DNA of 64,000 nt from assembly GCA_001897375.1 (NCBI GenBank), contig MKSU01000018.1, forward strand, positions 44,353 through 108,352. Reading direction: 5' to 3'. This DNA comes from Sphingomonas sp. 67-36 (lineage in GTDB: Bacteria > Pseudomonadota > Alphaproteobacteria > Sphingomonadales > Sphingomonadaceae). This document shows positions 43,085 to 52,321 of the stretch, one piece after another. The position numbers and the translations under genes were made by a program. Numbering within the stretch: the stretch's first letter is position 1; each line of letters starts with the position of its first letter. Under the pieces are notes generated by a model that worked only from the letters and a program-made list of their open reading frames with translations, was not told where the DNA came from and ran no database searches.

Positions 43085-45646
43085 TCAGGCGCCGAACGTC
43101 CGCTGCCACCAGCCGCGACGCGGCCCGCCGGGAGCATCGTTCGCGGCCTCTGGCGCTTCGTCCTCGGCGGCGGGCGCTTCCTCCTCCGCCGGGGCTTCGG
43201 CGACGGGGGCGGCCTCCGCCTTCTTGCGGCGCGTGCGCTTCGGCTTGGCCGGCGCTTCGGCTTCCTCGACGACCGGGGCCGGCGCGGCCGCCTCGGCTTC
43301 CACATCCGCCTTCTTGCGGCGGGTGCGCTTCGGCTTCGGCGCGGGTTCCTCCGCGGCTTCGGCCGGGGCGGGAACCTCGACCGTCGGTGCCTCGGTCACG
43401 GTCTCCGCCTTGGCGGCGCGGGCGCGGGGGCGACGGCGCGTCTTGGGGGCGGCCTCGACCTCGACCTCAGCCTCGGCTTCGACCGGCTCCGGCGCTGCGG
43501 GGGCTTCGGCAACCGGCGCTTCCCCGACCGCGCCTTCGGCCGTCACGCCGGCTTCCTCGCGGTTGCGGCCACGGCCACGGCGGCCGCGACGGCTGCGGCG
43601 GCGCGCGCCTTCGCCTTCGCCAGACGCCTCGGCGGCTTCGGTCTGCTCGGCAGCTTCGGTTTCGGCCTCGCCCTCGACCTCGTCATCGGCGGCTTCGCCG
43701 GATGCGCCTTCGACGCCTTCACCTTCGGGGCGACCGCGGCCGCGACGTCCGCGGCGGCGGCGGCGGCGGCGGCCGTTGCCGTCGCGATCGCCTTCCTCGC
43801 GCGGCTGATCGGCGCGGCGCTCCTCGGCCTCTTCCTCCTCGTCGGTCTCGTCCTCGATCTCCTCGGGGATGTCGTCGTCGATTTCCTCGACCGGGGCGTC
43901 GAACTTCGGCGCATAGGCCGGCGGCGGGCCTGCCGCCTCGACCGACATGCGCGCGCCTTCCTGCTCGCCGTCCGGCAGGATCTCGACACGCACGCCGTAG
44001 CGATCCTCGATCTCGGCGATGTCGGCGCGCTTGCGGTTGAGGACATAGACCGCCGCCTCGACGCTGGCGCGCAACGTCAGCAGCGAGCCGCGCCCGCGCG
44101 CCGCCTCGTCCTCGATCAGCCGCAATGCGGAGAGGCCCGCCGATGAGGCGGTACGGACGAGGCCGGTGCCCTCGCAATGCGGGCAGGCGCGGGTGGAGGC
44201 TTCCAGCACGCCGGTGCGCAGCCGCTGGCGGCTCATCTCCATCAGCCCGAAGGAGGAGATGCGGCCGACCTGGATGCGGGCGCGATCGTTCTTCAGCGCC
44301 TCCTTCATCGCCTTCTCGACCTTCCGGACATTGGAATTGTTGTCCATGTCGATGAAGTCGATCACGACGAGGCCCGCCATGTCGCGCAGGCGAAGCTGGC
44401 GCGCGATCTCGTGCGCGGCCTCGAGGTTGGTCGCGGTCGCGGTCTGCTCGATATTGTGCTCGCGCGTCGAGCGGCCGGAGTTGATGTCGATCGACACCAG
44501 GGCCTCGGTCGGGTTGATGACCAGATAGCCGCCCGACTTGAGCTGCACCACCGGATGATACATCGCGGCGAGCTGGTCCTCGACATGGCTGCGCTGGAAC
44601 AGCGGGATCGGGTCGCTGTAATGCTTCACCTTCTTGGCGTGGCTGGGCATCAGCAGCTTCATGAAGTCCTTGGCCTGGCGATAGCCCTCGTCGCCCTCGA
44701 CGATCACCTCGTCGATATCCTTGTTATAGATATCGCGGATCGCGCGCTTGATGAGGTCGCTGTCGCCATAGATCAGCGCCGGCGCGGAGGAGGCGAGCGT
44801 CTGCTCGCGAATCCCGTCCCACAGGCGGGCGAGATAGTCGAAGTCGCGCTTGATCTCGGTCTTGGTGCGCTGGAGGCCGGCGGTGCGGACGATGCAGCCC
44901 ATCGACGGCGGCAGCGCGAGATCCGCCATGATCGACTTGAGCCGCTTGCGGTCCCCGGCGTTCGAGATCTTCCGCGAGATGCCGCCGCCGTGCGACGTGT
45001 TCGGCATCAGCACGCAATAGCGGCCGGCGAGGCTGAGATAGGTGGTCAGCGCCGCGCCCTTGTTGCCGCGCTCCTCCTTGACGACCTGCACCAGCAGCAC
45101 CTGCCGGCGGCGGATCACGTCCTGGATCTTGTAGCGACGCCTGAGGTTCATGCGGCGCTGGCGCAGCGCCTCCACCTGATCGTCGTTGACGCCCGAGCGG
45201 CGCGGGCGGGCGCCGCCCTCGTTCTCGCCCTCAAGCTCCTCGGCGACGTCGGGGTCCATGCCGCCGTCGTCCTCGAAGCGCTCGATATCGTCGTCGGACG
45301 GCTCGTCCGCCTCCTCGGCGGCTTCCTGCTCGGCGCGCAGCGCGGCTTCCTCGGCGGCGTGCTCCGCCTCCTCGCGCAGCAGCGCCTCGCGATCCTCCTT
45401 GGGGATCTGATAGTAATCCGGGTGGATTTCGCTGAAGGCGAGGAAGCCGTGGCGGTTGCCGCCGTAATCGACGAACGCCGCCTGCAGCGACGGCTCGACG
45501 CGCGTTACCTTGGCGAGATAGATGTTGCCCTTGAGCTGCTTGCGCTCGGCACTCTCGAAATCAAATTCCTCGATCCGGTTTCCCTTGACGACAGCCACGC
45601 GGGTTTCCTCCCGGTGGCGTGCGTCGATCAGCATACGCATGGTCAT
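43085..45646 (-). CDS. rne: Ribonuclease E
   Basis: The essential endoribonuclease of mRNA decay and rRNA/tRNA processing, 853 residues. The S1 domain near the N-terminus carries an acidic insert of about 80 residues, typical of alphaproteobacteria. The DNase-I-like catalytic part shows EALVSIDINSGRST and VVIDFIDMDNNSNVRK (Mg-binding Asp residues), then the Zn-link CPHCEGTG. The C-terminal ~300 residues are disordered, Arg- and Glu/Ala-rich, with repeated KPKRTRRKKA blocks, and end RRGWWQRTFGA. A GWW motif here binds PNPase in Caulobacter. ATG choice follows the family start (MTMRMLIDARHREETR). A leader of up to 460 bases lies upstream. Confidence 0.95.
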   Translation of the reverse strand: MTMRMLIDARHREETRVAVVKGNRIEEFDFESAERKQLKGNIYLAKVTRVEPSLQAAFVDYGGNRHGFLAFSEIHPDYYQIPKEDREALLREEAEHAAEEAALRAEQEAAEEADEPSDDDIERFEDDGGMDPDVAEELEGENEGGARPRRSGVNDDQVEALRQRRMNLRRRYKIQDVIRRRQVLLVQVVKEERGNKGAALTTYLSLAGRYCVLMPNTSHGGGISRKISNAGDRKRLKSIMADLALPPSMGCIVRTAGLQRTKTEIKRDFDYLARLWDGIREQTLASSAPALIYGDSDLIKRAIRDIYNKDIDEVIVEGDEGYRQAKDFMKLLMPSHAKKVKHYSDPIPLFQRSHVEDQLAAMYHPVVQLKSGGYLVINPTEALVSIDINSGRSTREHNIEQTATATNLEAAHEIARQLRLRDMAGLVVIDFIDMDNNSNVRKVEKAMKEALKNDRARIQVGRISSFGLMEMSRQRLRTGVLEASTRACPHCEGTGLVRTASSAGLSALRLIEDEAARGRGSLLTLRASVEAAVYVLNRKRADIAEIEDRYGVRVEILPDGEQEGARMSVEAAGPPPAYAPKFDAPVEEIDDDIPEEIEDETDEEEEAEERRADQPREEGDRDGNGRRRRRRRGRRGRGRPEGEGVEGASGEAADDEVEGEAETEAAEQTEAAEASGEGEGARRRSRRGRRGRGRNREEAGVTAEGAVGEAPVAEAPAAPEPVEAEAEVEVEAAPKTRRRPRARAAKAETVTEAPTVEVPAPAEAAEEPAPKPKRTRRKKADVEAEAAAPAPVVEEAEAPAKPKRTRRKKAEAAPVAEAPAEEEAPAAEDEAPEAANDAPGGPRRGWWQRTFGA

Positions 45647-46108
45647 TGAATAGTCTCCGCGCACGCGCGCCGACGGGCGGCGCGTTCGTGCGATGGTCTG
45701 GCGATGGCGGGGCGGAAATCTGCCCGGCCACGCGGATTGTTGGTGAAATCGCCTTCGTCCGCGCCGCACCCGAGGGCGCATCGCCCCCGAACAAGCCCGA
45801 ACCCGCGCCGCCGGCGAAGGCCGGGCGGTTCAGCGGTGGGAAAAGATGCGGCATTATCGAACGTCAACCTGTATGCCCGGCCCCGCCGGAAGGCGGACGG
45901 GCGGTGGGCCGAAAGTGCGCGTGAAATGAACGCACCTTTCCGGTCGAGATGGTGACTAGCACCGGACTTGTCACGCATCAACCGGAACGTCTTGCCGCAA
46001 AATGCTCGCGATGCCGTCAACCCCCTGTTAATTTGGGAAAGGACAGTCTTGGTGACGAATTGCCCGCGAAACGGGGGCGTGAAAAAGGGCGGCGAGGGCG
46101 TAGGGCGG
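45647..46108. other. Divergent region between rne and the amidase gene
   Basis: This 462-base gap has no convincing gene. It must hold the rne promoter and 5-prime leader and the amidase promoter. The rne leader in other bacteria is a target of RNase E autoregulation; the length here would allow that. Bases 45850-45875 read on the minus strand include TTGACG and GATAAT-like pieces, but spacing is not standard. Open frames crossing it lack coding features. Confidence 0.5.
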
Positions 46109-47329
46109 ATGACGGGGCGGCATGCCGATAGCAGCGGACGGTGGCGGCGCCGTGCCGCCATGCCGGCCGCGCTCGCGCTGACGCTGGCCGCCAACGCCGC
46201 CGATGCCGGGACCGTCAAGGGCGTCGAGATCGACGGCGCGCGCGTGCTGATCCATTTCGACGAGGCGGTGGCGCGGGCGTCGAGCTTCCTGCTCGACGGG
46301 CCGCGCCGGATCGCGATCGATATCGACGGCGCGCGGCCCGGCCCGTCGCTGGACGGGGACGGCGCGGTGAGCGCGATCCGCCAGGGCTGGCGCGGCAGCG
46401 ACGGGGCGCGCGTCGTGCTCGATCTCGCGCGGCCGATGGTGGTGGCGGGTGGCGTGTTCCGCGACGCGGGGCACACGCTGGAACTGACGCTGGAGCGTGC
46501 CAGCGCGAGCAGGTTCGCGGAGGCGAGCGGCGCGCGGCCGCTGAGCTTCCTCCATTTCGGGGCGCGCCCGAAATACAAGATCTCGATCCCCGTCCCGCCG
46601 GTGAAGCGCGCGCCGCTGCCGCGCGTCACGGGCGATGCGGATCTCCCGCTGGTGGTGATCGACGCCGGCCACGGCGGGGTCGATCCCGGCGCGATCAACA
46701 CCGACACCGGGCTGCGCGAGAAGGACGTGACGCTGAAGATCGCCCGCGCGATCCGCGACGCGCTGGTCGCGTCCGGCCGGGTGCGCGTGGCGCTGACGCG
46801 CGACGACGATCGCTATCTGGTGCTGCGCGAGCGGTTCGGCATCGCGCGGCGGCTTCATGCCGATCTGTTCATCTCGATCCATTGCGACAGCGTCGGCGCG
46901 GGCGACGCCTCGGGCGCGACCGCCTATACGCTGTCCGAGGTCGCTTCGGACAAGGAGGCGGCGCGGCTCGCGGCGCGCGAGAACAAGGCGGACATCATCG
47001 CCGGGGTCGATCTCGATCAGAACCCCGACGTCTCCTCGATCCTGATCGACCTGACGCAGCGCGAGACGATGAATGCCTCCGCCGGCTTCGCCCGCCTGCT
47101 CGGGCGAGAGGCGAAGCCGCTGATGCCGGTGAAGGTGAATTTCCACCGCATGGCCTCGCTGATGGTGCTCAAGGCGCCGGACATGCCCTCGATCCTGTTC
47201 GAGACGGGCTATATCTCCAACCCGCAGGACGCCGCCTTTCTCGACAGCCGCAAGGGGCGCGAGCGGATCGCGGAGAGCGTGAAGCGCGCGGTGGAGATAC
47301 ATTTCGCGCGGCGGCTGGCGGCGAAATAG
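46109..47329 (+). CDS. N-acetylmuramoyl-L-alanine amidase (AmiC type)
   Basis: A periplasmic zinc amidase that splits septal peptidoglycan, 406 residues from the chosen ATG. A basic N-terminus and signal peptide (MPAALALTLAANAADAG) precede an AMIN domain (~30-130) and an Amidase_3 domain with IDAGHGGVDPGAI, LREKDVTL, ISIHCDSV and FETGYISN, which supply the His, Glu, His and Glu residues. The start is uncertain: the frame is open 47 codons upstream and a GTG exists near 46080. The gene lies 53 bases before the PBP1a gene, so the two form a wall-related unit. Confidence 0.9.
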   Translation: MTGRHADSSGRWRRRAAMPAALALTLAANAADAGTVKGVEIDGARVLIHFDEAVARASSFLLDGPRRIAIDIDGARPGPSLDGDGAVSAIRQGWRGSDGARVVLDLARPMVVAGGVFRDAGHTLELTLERASASRFAEASGARPLSFLHFGARPKYKISIPVPPVKRAPLPRVTGDADLPLVVIDAGHGGVDPGAINTDTGLREKDVTLKIARAIRDALVASGRVRVALTRDDDRYLVLRERFGIARRLHADLFISIHCDSVGAGDASGATAYTLSEVASDKEAARLAARENKADIIAGVDLDQNPDVSSILIDLTQRETMNASAGFARLLGREAKPLMPVKVNFHRMASLMVLKAPDMPSILFETGYISNPQDAAFLDSRKGRERIAESVKRAVEIHFARRLAAK

Positions 47330-47382
47330 CGTTCGGCCGGGCTTCCCCTGCTTGAGTTTGCCCCCTAAACCCGCGCTCGCTT

Positions 47383-49896
47383 ATGGCGTCCACTCCCCCT
47401 GAACCCGCAACGATCAAGCTGAATCGCGATGCCGGCCGGTTGCGGCAGACGGTCGCGGCGGCGTGGGAGAAGCGCTGGGTGAAATTGGCGGCGGCGGTTG
47501 TCGGGGCGATCGCGGTGGCATTCTGCGCCTTCTGGCTGATCTTCGCGCGGGGCCTGCCGTCGGTCGACCAGCTCCGCACCTATGAGCCGCCGCTGCCGAC
47601 CAACGTGCGCGGCGCCGATGGCGCGCCGATCTATTCCTATGCGCGCGAGCGGCGTGTCGAGCTGTCGTTCGCCGAATATCCGCCGATGCTGGTGAAGGCG
47701 TTCCTCTCCGCCGAGGACAAGACCTTCTTCGAACATCACGGCGTCGACTATACCGGCATCGCCGGCGCGGTGATCGATTACGTCTCGAAGATCGGCAGCG
47801 GGCGGCGCGCGCGCGGCGGCTCGACGATCACGCAGCAGGTGGCGAAGAACCTGCTGATCGGCAACGAATATTCCGCCACCCGCAAGGCGAAGGAAGCGAT
47901 CCTCGCGTGGAAGATCGAGAATGCGCTGTCGAAGCAGCAGATCCTCGAACTCTACCTCAACCAGATCTTCCTCGGCCGCAATGCTTATGGCGTCGAGGCG
48001 GCGAGCCATGCCTATTTCGACAAGGAACTGAACGAGCTGACGCTGCCGCAGATGGCCTATCTCGCCATCCTGCCGAAGGGGCCGTCCAACTACGATCCGT
48101 TCCGCGACACCGATCGCGCGCTCGCCCGGCGCAACTGGGTGCTGGGCGAGATGGCGAAGAACGGCTTCATCACCGCCGCGCAGCGCGACGAGGCGCAGGC
48201 CCAGCCGCTCGGCGCGATCGCGCACCGTCCGCCGAAGTTCGAGCCGGTCGGCGGCTATTTCGTCGAGGAGGTGCGCCGCCAGCTCATCGGCAAATATGGC
48301 GAGACGGCGCGCGACGGGCCGTACAGCGTCTATTCCGGCGGTCTGTGGGTGCGCACCTCGCTCGATCCGAAGATCCAGGGCTATGCCGCGCAGGCGCTGC
48401 GCGACGGCCTGCTGCGTTACGATCGCGGGCGCGGCTGGGCCGGGCCGCTGCGCCATGTCGATTTCGAGGGCGACAGCTGGCTCGGGCCGTTCATCAACGC
48501 CAACGTCAGCATCAACTACAACGACTGGCGCGCGGCGATCGCGATCGCGCGGGATGGCGATGCGTGGCGCATCGGCTTCGTCAACGGCCAGACCGGCGAG
48601 CTGCCGCGCGATCTCGCGCAGATGCCGGTGCGCGGCAAGGGCGGCACCGCCTTCGCCGCGATCAAGCCGGGCGACGTGATCGCGGTCGCGCCGGAGGGCG
48701 GGCGGTTCGCGCTGCGCGCGGTGCCCAAGGTCTCGGGCGGGTTCGTCGTGCAGGAGCCGTCCACGGGGCGCATCCTCGCGATGCAGGGCGGGTTCGACAG
48801 CTCGATCCAGTCGTTCAACCGCGCGACGCAGGCGATGCGCCAGCCCGGCTCGACGATCAAGCCGATCGTCTATTCCGCCGCGCTGGAGCACGGCATGACG
48901 CCTGCGTCGATCATCATCGACGGCCCGTTCTGCGTCTATCAAGGCGCCCGCCTCGGCCAGAAATGCTTCCGCAACTTCGGCAACAGCGCCGGCGCCGGGC
49001 CGCATACGCTGCGCTGGGGCATCGAACAGTCGCGCAACCTGATGACGGTGCGCCTCGCGGCGCAGACCGGCATGACCAACGTGGTCGGCTTGATGAAGGC
49101 GATGAACATAGGCGATTACCAGCCGTACCTCTCCTATGCGCTCGGCGCGGGCGAGACGACGGTGATGCGGATGGTCAACGCTTATGGCGTGCTCGCCAAT
49201 CAAGGCCGCTGGCACGCGCCGACGCTGGTCGATTTCGTGCAGGACCGCCACGGCAAGGTGATCTGGCCGGAGAACTGGCGCGCGTGCGACCGCTGCAACA
49301 TGCCGGACTGGGACGGCAGGCCGATGCCGCGCCCGGGCTTGCGCGGGCGGCAGGTGGTCGATGCGATGACCGCCTATCAGATGATCCACATCACTGAAGG
49401 CGTGATCCAGCGCGGCACCGCCACCGTGTTGCGCGATCTCGACCGGCCGATGTTCGGCAAGACCGGCACCAATTCGGGGCCGACCGACGTGTGGTTCATC
49501 GGCGGCACCCCGCAGATGGTCGGCGGGCTCTACATGGGCTACGACACGCCGACGAGCCTCGGCGGTTATGCGCAGGGCGGCACGATGGCTGCGCCGATCT
49601 TCAAGGAATTCGCGGTCAAGGCCTATGACGGGCTGGAGAAGCTGCCGTTCCGCGCGCCGGAGGGCATCCGCATGGTGCGGATCGACCGCGCCTCCGGGCG
49701 GCCGGTGTTCGGCGTCTGGCCCCCCGTCGGCGATCCCAAGCCGGCGGTGATCTGGGAAGCGTTCAAGCCGCAGAGCGAGGCGCGCCGCGCCGCGCGCCGG
49801 CCGGAAGCCGCGCCCACCGCCGCCGCTTCCGCCGCCGCGCCGCGCGCTCAGCCCAACGACAGCGACTTCTTGCAGCGGCAGGGGGGGATTTACTAA
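47383..49896 (+). CDS. mrcA: Penicillin-binding protein 1A
   Basis: A bifunctional peptidoglycan synthase anchored in the inner membrane, 837 residues. After one transmembrane segment (~35-55), the GT51 glycosyltransferase has AEDKTFFEHHGVD and RGGSTITQQVAKNLL. The PCB-type OB insert precedes the transpeptidase domain with SxxK in QPGSTIKPIVY, SxN in EQSRNLM and KTG in FGKTGTNSG. All catalytic motifs are intact. The C-terminal 60 residues are Ala/Pro-rich and probably disordered. It follows the amidase gene. Confidence 0.95.
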   Translation: MASTPPEPATIKLNRDAGRLRQTVAAAWEKRWVKLAAAVVGAIAVAFCAFWLIFARGLPSVDQLRTYEPPLPTNVRGADGAPIYSYARERRVELSFAEYPPMLVKAFLSAEDKTFFEHHGVDYTGIAGAVIDYVSKIGSGRRARGGSTITQQVAKNLLIGNEYSATRKAKEAILAWKIENALSKQQILELYLNQIFLGRNAYGVEAASHAYFDKELNELTLPQMAYLAILPKGPSNYDPFRDTDRALARRNWVLGEMAKNGFITAAQRDEAQAQPLGAIAHRPPKFEPVGGYFVEEVRRQLIGKYGETARDGPYSVYSGGLWVRTSLDPKIQGYAAQALRDGLLRYDRGRGWAGPLRHVDFEGDSWLGPFINANVSINYNDWRAAIAIARDGDAWRIGFVNGQTGELPRDLAQMPVRGKGGTAFAAIKPGDVIAVAPEGGRFALRAVPKVSGGFVVQEPSTGRILAMQGGFDSSIQSFNRATQAMRQPGSTIKPIVYSAALEHGMTPASIIIDGPFCVYQGARLGQKCFRNFGNSAGAGPHTLRWGIEQSRNLMTVRLAAQTGMTNVVGLMKAMNIGDYQPYLSYALGAGETTVMRMVNAYGVLANQGRWHAPTLVDFVQDRHGKVIWPENWRACDRCNMPDWDGRPMPRPGLRGRQVVDAMTAYQMIHITEGVIQRGTATVLRDLDRPMFGKTGTNSGPTDVWFIGGTPQMVGGLYMGYDTPTSLGGYAQGGTMAAPIFKEFAVKAYDGLEKLPFRAPEGIRMVRIDRASGRPVFGVWPPVGDPKPAVIWEAFKPQSEARRAARRPEAAPTAAASAAAPRAQPNDSDFLQRQGGIY

Positions 49897-49914
49897 ATCC
49901 CGCCCGCCGGATTT
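49895..49914 (+). terminator. Hairpin overlapping the PBP1a stop
   Basis: Arms AAATCC (49895-49900) and GGATTT (49909-49914) pair perfectly around 8 bases and overlap the stop codon. A second, larger GC-rich structure with outer arms CCGACCG (49927-49933) and CGGTCGG (49954-49960) follows within the prfB leader. Termination is possible; there is no T-tract. Confidence 0.35.
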
Positions 49915-50002
49915 GAATTGAGCACGCCGACCGGCCAAGGCCGGGGCACCCGGCGGTCGGGTATATCGTGCCGCCGGAACGACGAGTGATTGGAGAATTG
50001 AA

Positions 50003-51130
50003 ATGCGCGCCGAGGCGCTGGCCCATGTCGAAACCATCAAGGAGGCGCTGGCGCTGTTGCGCCGGTTCCTCGACTGGGACCGTGCGCTCCGCCGGCTCGA
50101 CGAGCTGAACGCGCGGGTCGAGGACCCGGCCCTGTGGGAGAATCCCAAGCAGGCGCAGGAGGTGATGCGCGAGCGCCGCCGGCTGGACGAGGCGATCAGC
50201 GCCACCCGCAACATCGAGCGCGAACTGGCCGACACCAGCGAGCTGATCGAGCTGGCCGATGCCGAGGGCGACGAGGCGATGGCCAGCGAGGGCGTCGAGG
50301 CGCTCGCCCAGCTCGCCGAGCGCGCGCAGCAGGACAAGGTGAAGGCGCTGCTTGCCGGCGAGGCCGACGCCAACGACACCTATCTGGAGATCAACGCCGG
50401 CGCCGGAGGCACCGAGAGCCAGGACTGGGCCGAGATGCTCCAGCGCATGTACACGCGCTGGGCGGAGCGGCGCGGCTACAAGGTGGAGCTGGTCGACTAT
50501 CACGCGGGCGAGCAGGCCGGCATCAAGTCCGCCACCTTGCTGGTGAAGGGCGAGAACGCCTATGGCTATGCCAAGGTGGAAAGCGGCGTGCATCGCCTCG
50601 TGCGCATCTCGCCCTATGACAGTTCGGCGCGGCGGCACACCAGCTTCTCGTCGGTGTGGGTCTATCCGGTGATCGACGATTCGATCGACATCGAGATCAA
50701 CGACAGCGAATTGCGCATCGACACCTATCGCGCGTCCGGCGCGGGCGGGCAGCATATCAACACCACCGATTCGGCGGTGCGCATCACGCACTTGCCGACC
50801 GGCATCGTCGTCGCCTGCCAGAACCAGCGCAGCCAGCACAAGAACCGCGCCGAGGCCTATAACCAGCTTCGCGCGCGCCTCTACGAGCATGAGCTACGCA
50901 AGCGGGAGGAGGAGGCGAACGCGGTCAACGCCACCAAGACCGATATCGGCTGGGGGCACCAGATCCGTTCCTATGTCCTCCAGCCCTATCAGCTCGTGAA
51001 GGACCTGCGCACGGGCACGACCTCCACCTCGCCGGGCGACGTGCTCGACGGCGATCTCGACGATTTCATGGCCGCCGCCTTGTCGCAGCGCGTGACGGGC
51101 GAGACGGTGGAGGTGGAGGACGTCGATTGA
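50003..51130 (+). CDS. prfB: Peptide chain release factor 2
   Basis: RF2 terminates translation at UGA and UAA. The 375-residue protein has the GGQ motif in [14 protein letters not shown] and the codon-recognition loop [15 protein letters not shown], with SPY where E. coli has SPF. The N-terminal part aligns in one frame through [16 protein letters not shown], the place where E. coli prfB has its programmed +1 frameshift, so no frameshift is needed here. ATTGGAG precedes the ATG. The stop overlaps a TTG start of the next gene (TTGA), so that gene is coupled. Confidence 0.96.
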   Translation: MRAEALAHVETIKEALALLRRFLDWDRALRRLDELNARVEDPALWENPKQAQEVMRERRRLDEAISATRNIERELADTSELIELADAEGDEAMASEGVEALAQLAERAQQDKVKALLAGEADANDTYLEINAGAGGTESQDWAEMLQRMYTRWAERRGYKVELVDYHAGEQAGIKSATLLVKGENAYGYAKVESGVHRLVRISPYDSSARRHTSFSSVWVYPVIDDSIDIEINDSELRIDTYRASGAGGQHINTTDSAVRITHLPTGIVVACQNQRSQHKNRAEAYNQLRARLYEHELRKREEEANAVNATKTDIGWGHQIRSYVLQPYQLVKDLRTGTTSTSPGDVLDGDLDDFMAAALSQRVTGETVEVEDVD

Positions 51131-51918
51131 GGCTGGCGCCCGCTTTCCTCCTGCTGTTCGTGCTGGCCGGCTGCGACGGGACGCAGCCGCTGATCCGGCA
51201 TGAGGAGAAGGAGCCGGGGCCATTCCCCGCCGCCGATCGCCCGGTCGCGCATATCGTCTCCTCGCGCTGGTCCACCGAGGAGGCGCGCGACCGGCTCAAC
51301 GAGGCGACCGAGGTAATGAACCGCGCGAAGATCGCGCGCGGCATGACGGTGGCGGATATCGGCGCGGGCGAGGGCTATTACACCATCCGCCTCGCGCAGC
51401 GCGTCGGCAAGGACGGGCGCGTGCTGGCGGAGGATATCGTGCCGGCGGTGCGCGATGCGCTGGCCGAGCGCGTCGCGCGCGAGCGGCTCGACAATGTCAG
51501 CGTGCGGCTGGGCGCGCCGGCCGATCCCAAGCTGCCGGAAGCGAGCTTCGACCGGGTTTTCATGGTGCACATGTATCATGAGATCGAGCAGCCTTACGAG
51601 TTCCTGTGGCGGATGCGCCCCTCGCTGCGGCCCGACGGGCTGGTGGTGGTGGTCGACGCCAACCGGCCGACCGCCGATCACGGCACGCCGCCGGCGCTGC
51701 TGCAATGCGAGTTCGGCGCGGTCGGCTATCAACTCGTCACGATGGAGGTCATGCCGTCGGCGGGCGGCTATCTCGCGACCTTCAGGCCGGTGGGTTCGCG
51801 GCCGGACCCGGCCGCGATCGAGCCGTGCCGCCAGCAATCGCTAGATCAGGCCCCGCGCGCGAAGGCTGGTGACGGCGTCGCCGGCCAGCACAAGATGGTC
51901 GACGAGCCGGATTCCTAA
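51127..51918 (+). CDS. SAM-dependent methyltransferase with lipoprotein signal
   Basis: A 263-residue class I methyltransferase. It starts at TTG ([11 protein letters not shown]) and has a lipobox VLAGCD, so a periplasmic or outer-membrane location is predicted, unusual for a SAM enzyme. The SAM site reads [16 protein letters not shown], and later [16 protein letters not shown] and LVVVVDANR match the family. The last 26 residues lie opposite the 3-prime end of the RadC-like gene and lack methyltransferase features; a frameshift or early natural stop is not excluded. Coupled to prfB by TTGA. Confidence 0.82.
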   Translation: MRLAPAFLLLFVLAGCDGTQPLIRHEEKEPGPFPAADRPVAHIVSSRWSTEEARDRLNEATEVMNRAKIARGMTVADIGAGEGYYTIRLAQRVGKDGRVLAEDIVPAVRDALAERVARERLDNVSVRLGAPADPKLPEASFDRVFMVHMYHEIEQPYEFLWRMRPSLRPDGLVVVVDANRPTADHGTPPALLQCEFGAVGYQLVTMEVMPSAGGYLATFRPVGSRPDPAAIEPCRQQSLDQAPRAKAGDGVAGQHKMVDEPDS

Positions 51919-52203
51919 CGCCTCCAGCGCCGTCGCGATGCGCCGGGTGGCCATCAGGTCGTCCCGGCTCGGCTCCGCATCGCCCGAGGGGTGGTTGTGC
52001 GCCATCACCACCAGATCCGCCCCGAACGCCAGCGCATCCCCGGCGATCGTGCGGATCGGCACCTCGACACGCAGCGCCTCGCCCGACGGGACATGGCGCA
52101 GCGCGAGCAGCCGGCCGCCGGCATCGAGATAGGCGAACGCCGCCACTTCGGTTGCGGCGCGGCTGATCGGCGCGAACAGGCCGATCATCAACGGATCGAT
52201 CAT
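51841..52203 (-). CDS. Short RadC-like JAB-domain protein
   Basis: A 120-residue protein with just the JAB/MPN metal domain of RadC. The motif HNHPSGDAEPSRDD (H-x-H-PSG-x3-PS-x2-D) holds all zinc ligands, and MAHNHPSG is preceded by FGADLVV. Full RadC is about 225 residues with an N-terminal HhH domain, missing here. The role of RadC-type proteins is uncertain and links to mobile DNA repair are debated. It is antisense to the last 78 bases of the methyltransferase gene. Confidence 0.85.
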   Translation of the reverse strand: MIDPLMIGLFAPISRAATEVAAFAYLDAGGRLLALRHVPSGEALRVEVPIRTIAGDALAFGADLVVMAHNHPSGDAEPSRDDLMATRRIATALEALGIRLVDHLVLAGDAVTSLRARGLI

Positions 52204-52321
52204 CGCTCCCGGTTACTACGGTTAACGCTAGGGAATCAGGGCATTTCCTCCATTGCGGACATATTTGGGGGCGGTCGGCATAGCCCTTGTGCGCGGCGTG
52301 CCGGCCTGTCACTGCTGGCGC

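Noticed and set aside
43200-43800. Repeated blocks that look like a tandem or CRISPR-like array
   Set aside because: They encode the Arg- and Glu/Ala-rich tail of RNase E with KPKRTRRKKA repeats; unit lengths vary and no spacers of fixed size exist.
47365-50379. A minus-strand open frame of about 1004 codons opposite PBP1a and prfB
   Set aside because: Antisense shadow; both sense genes have intact catalytic motifs.
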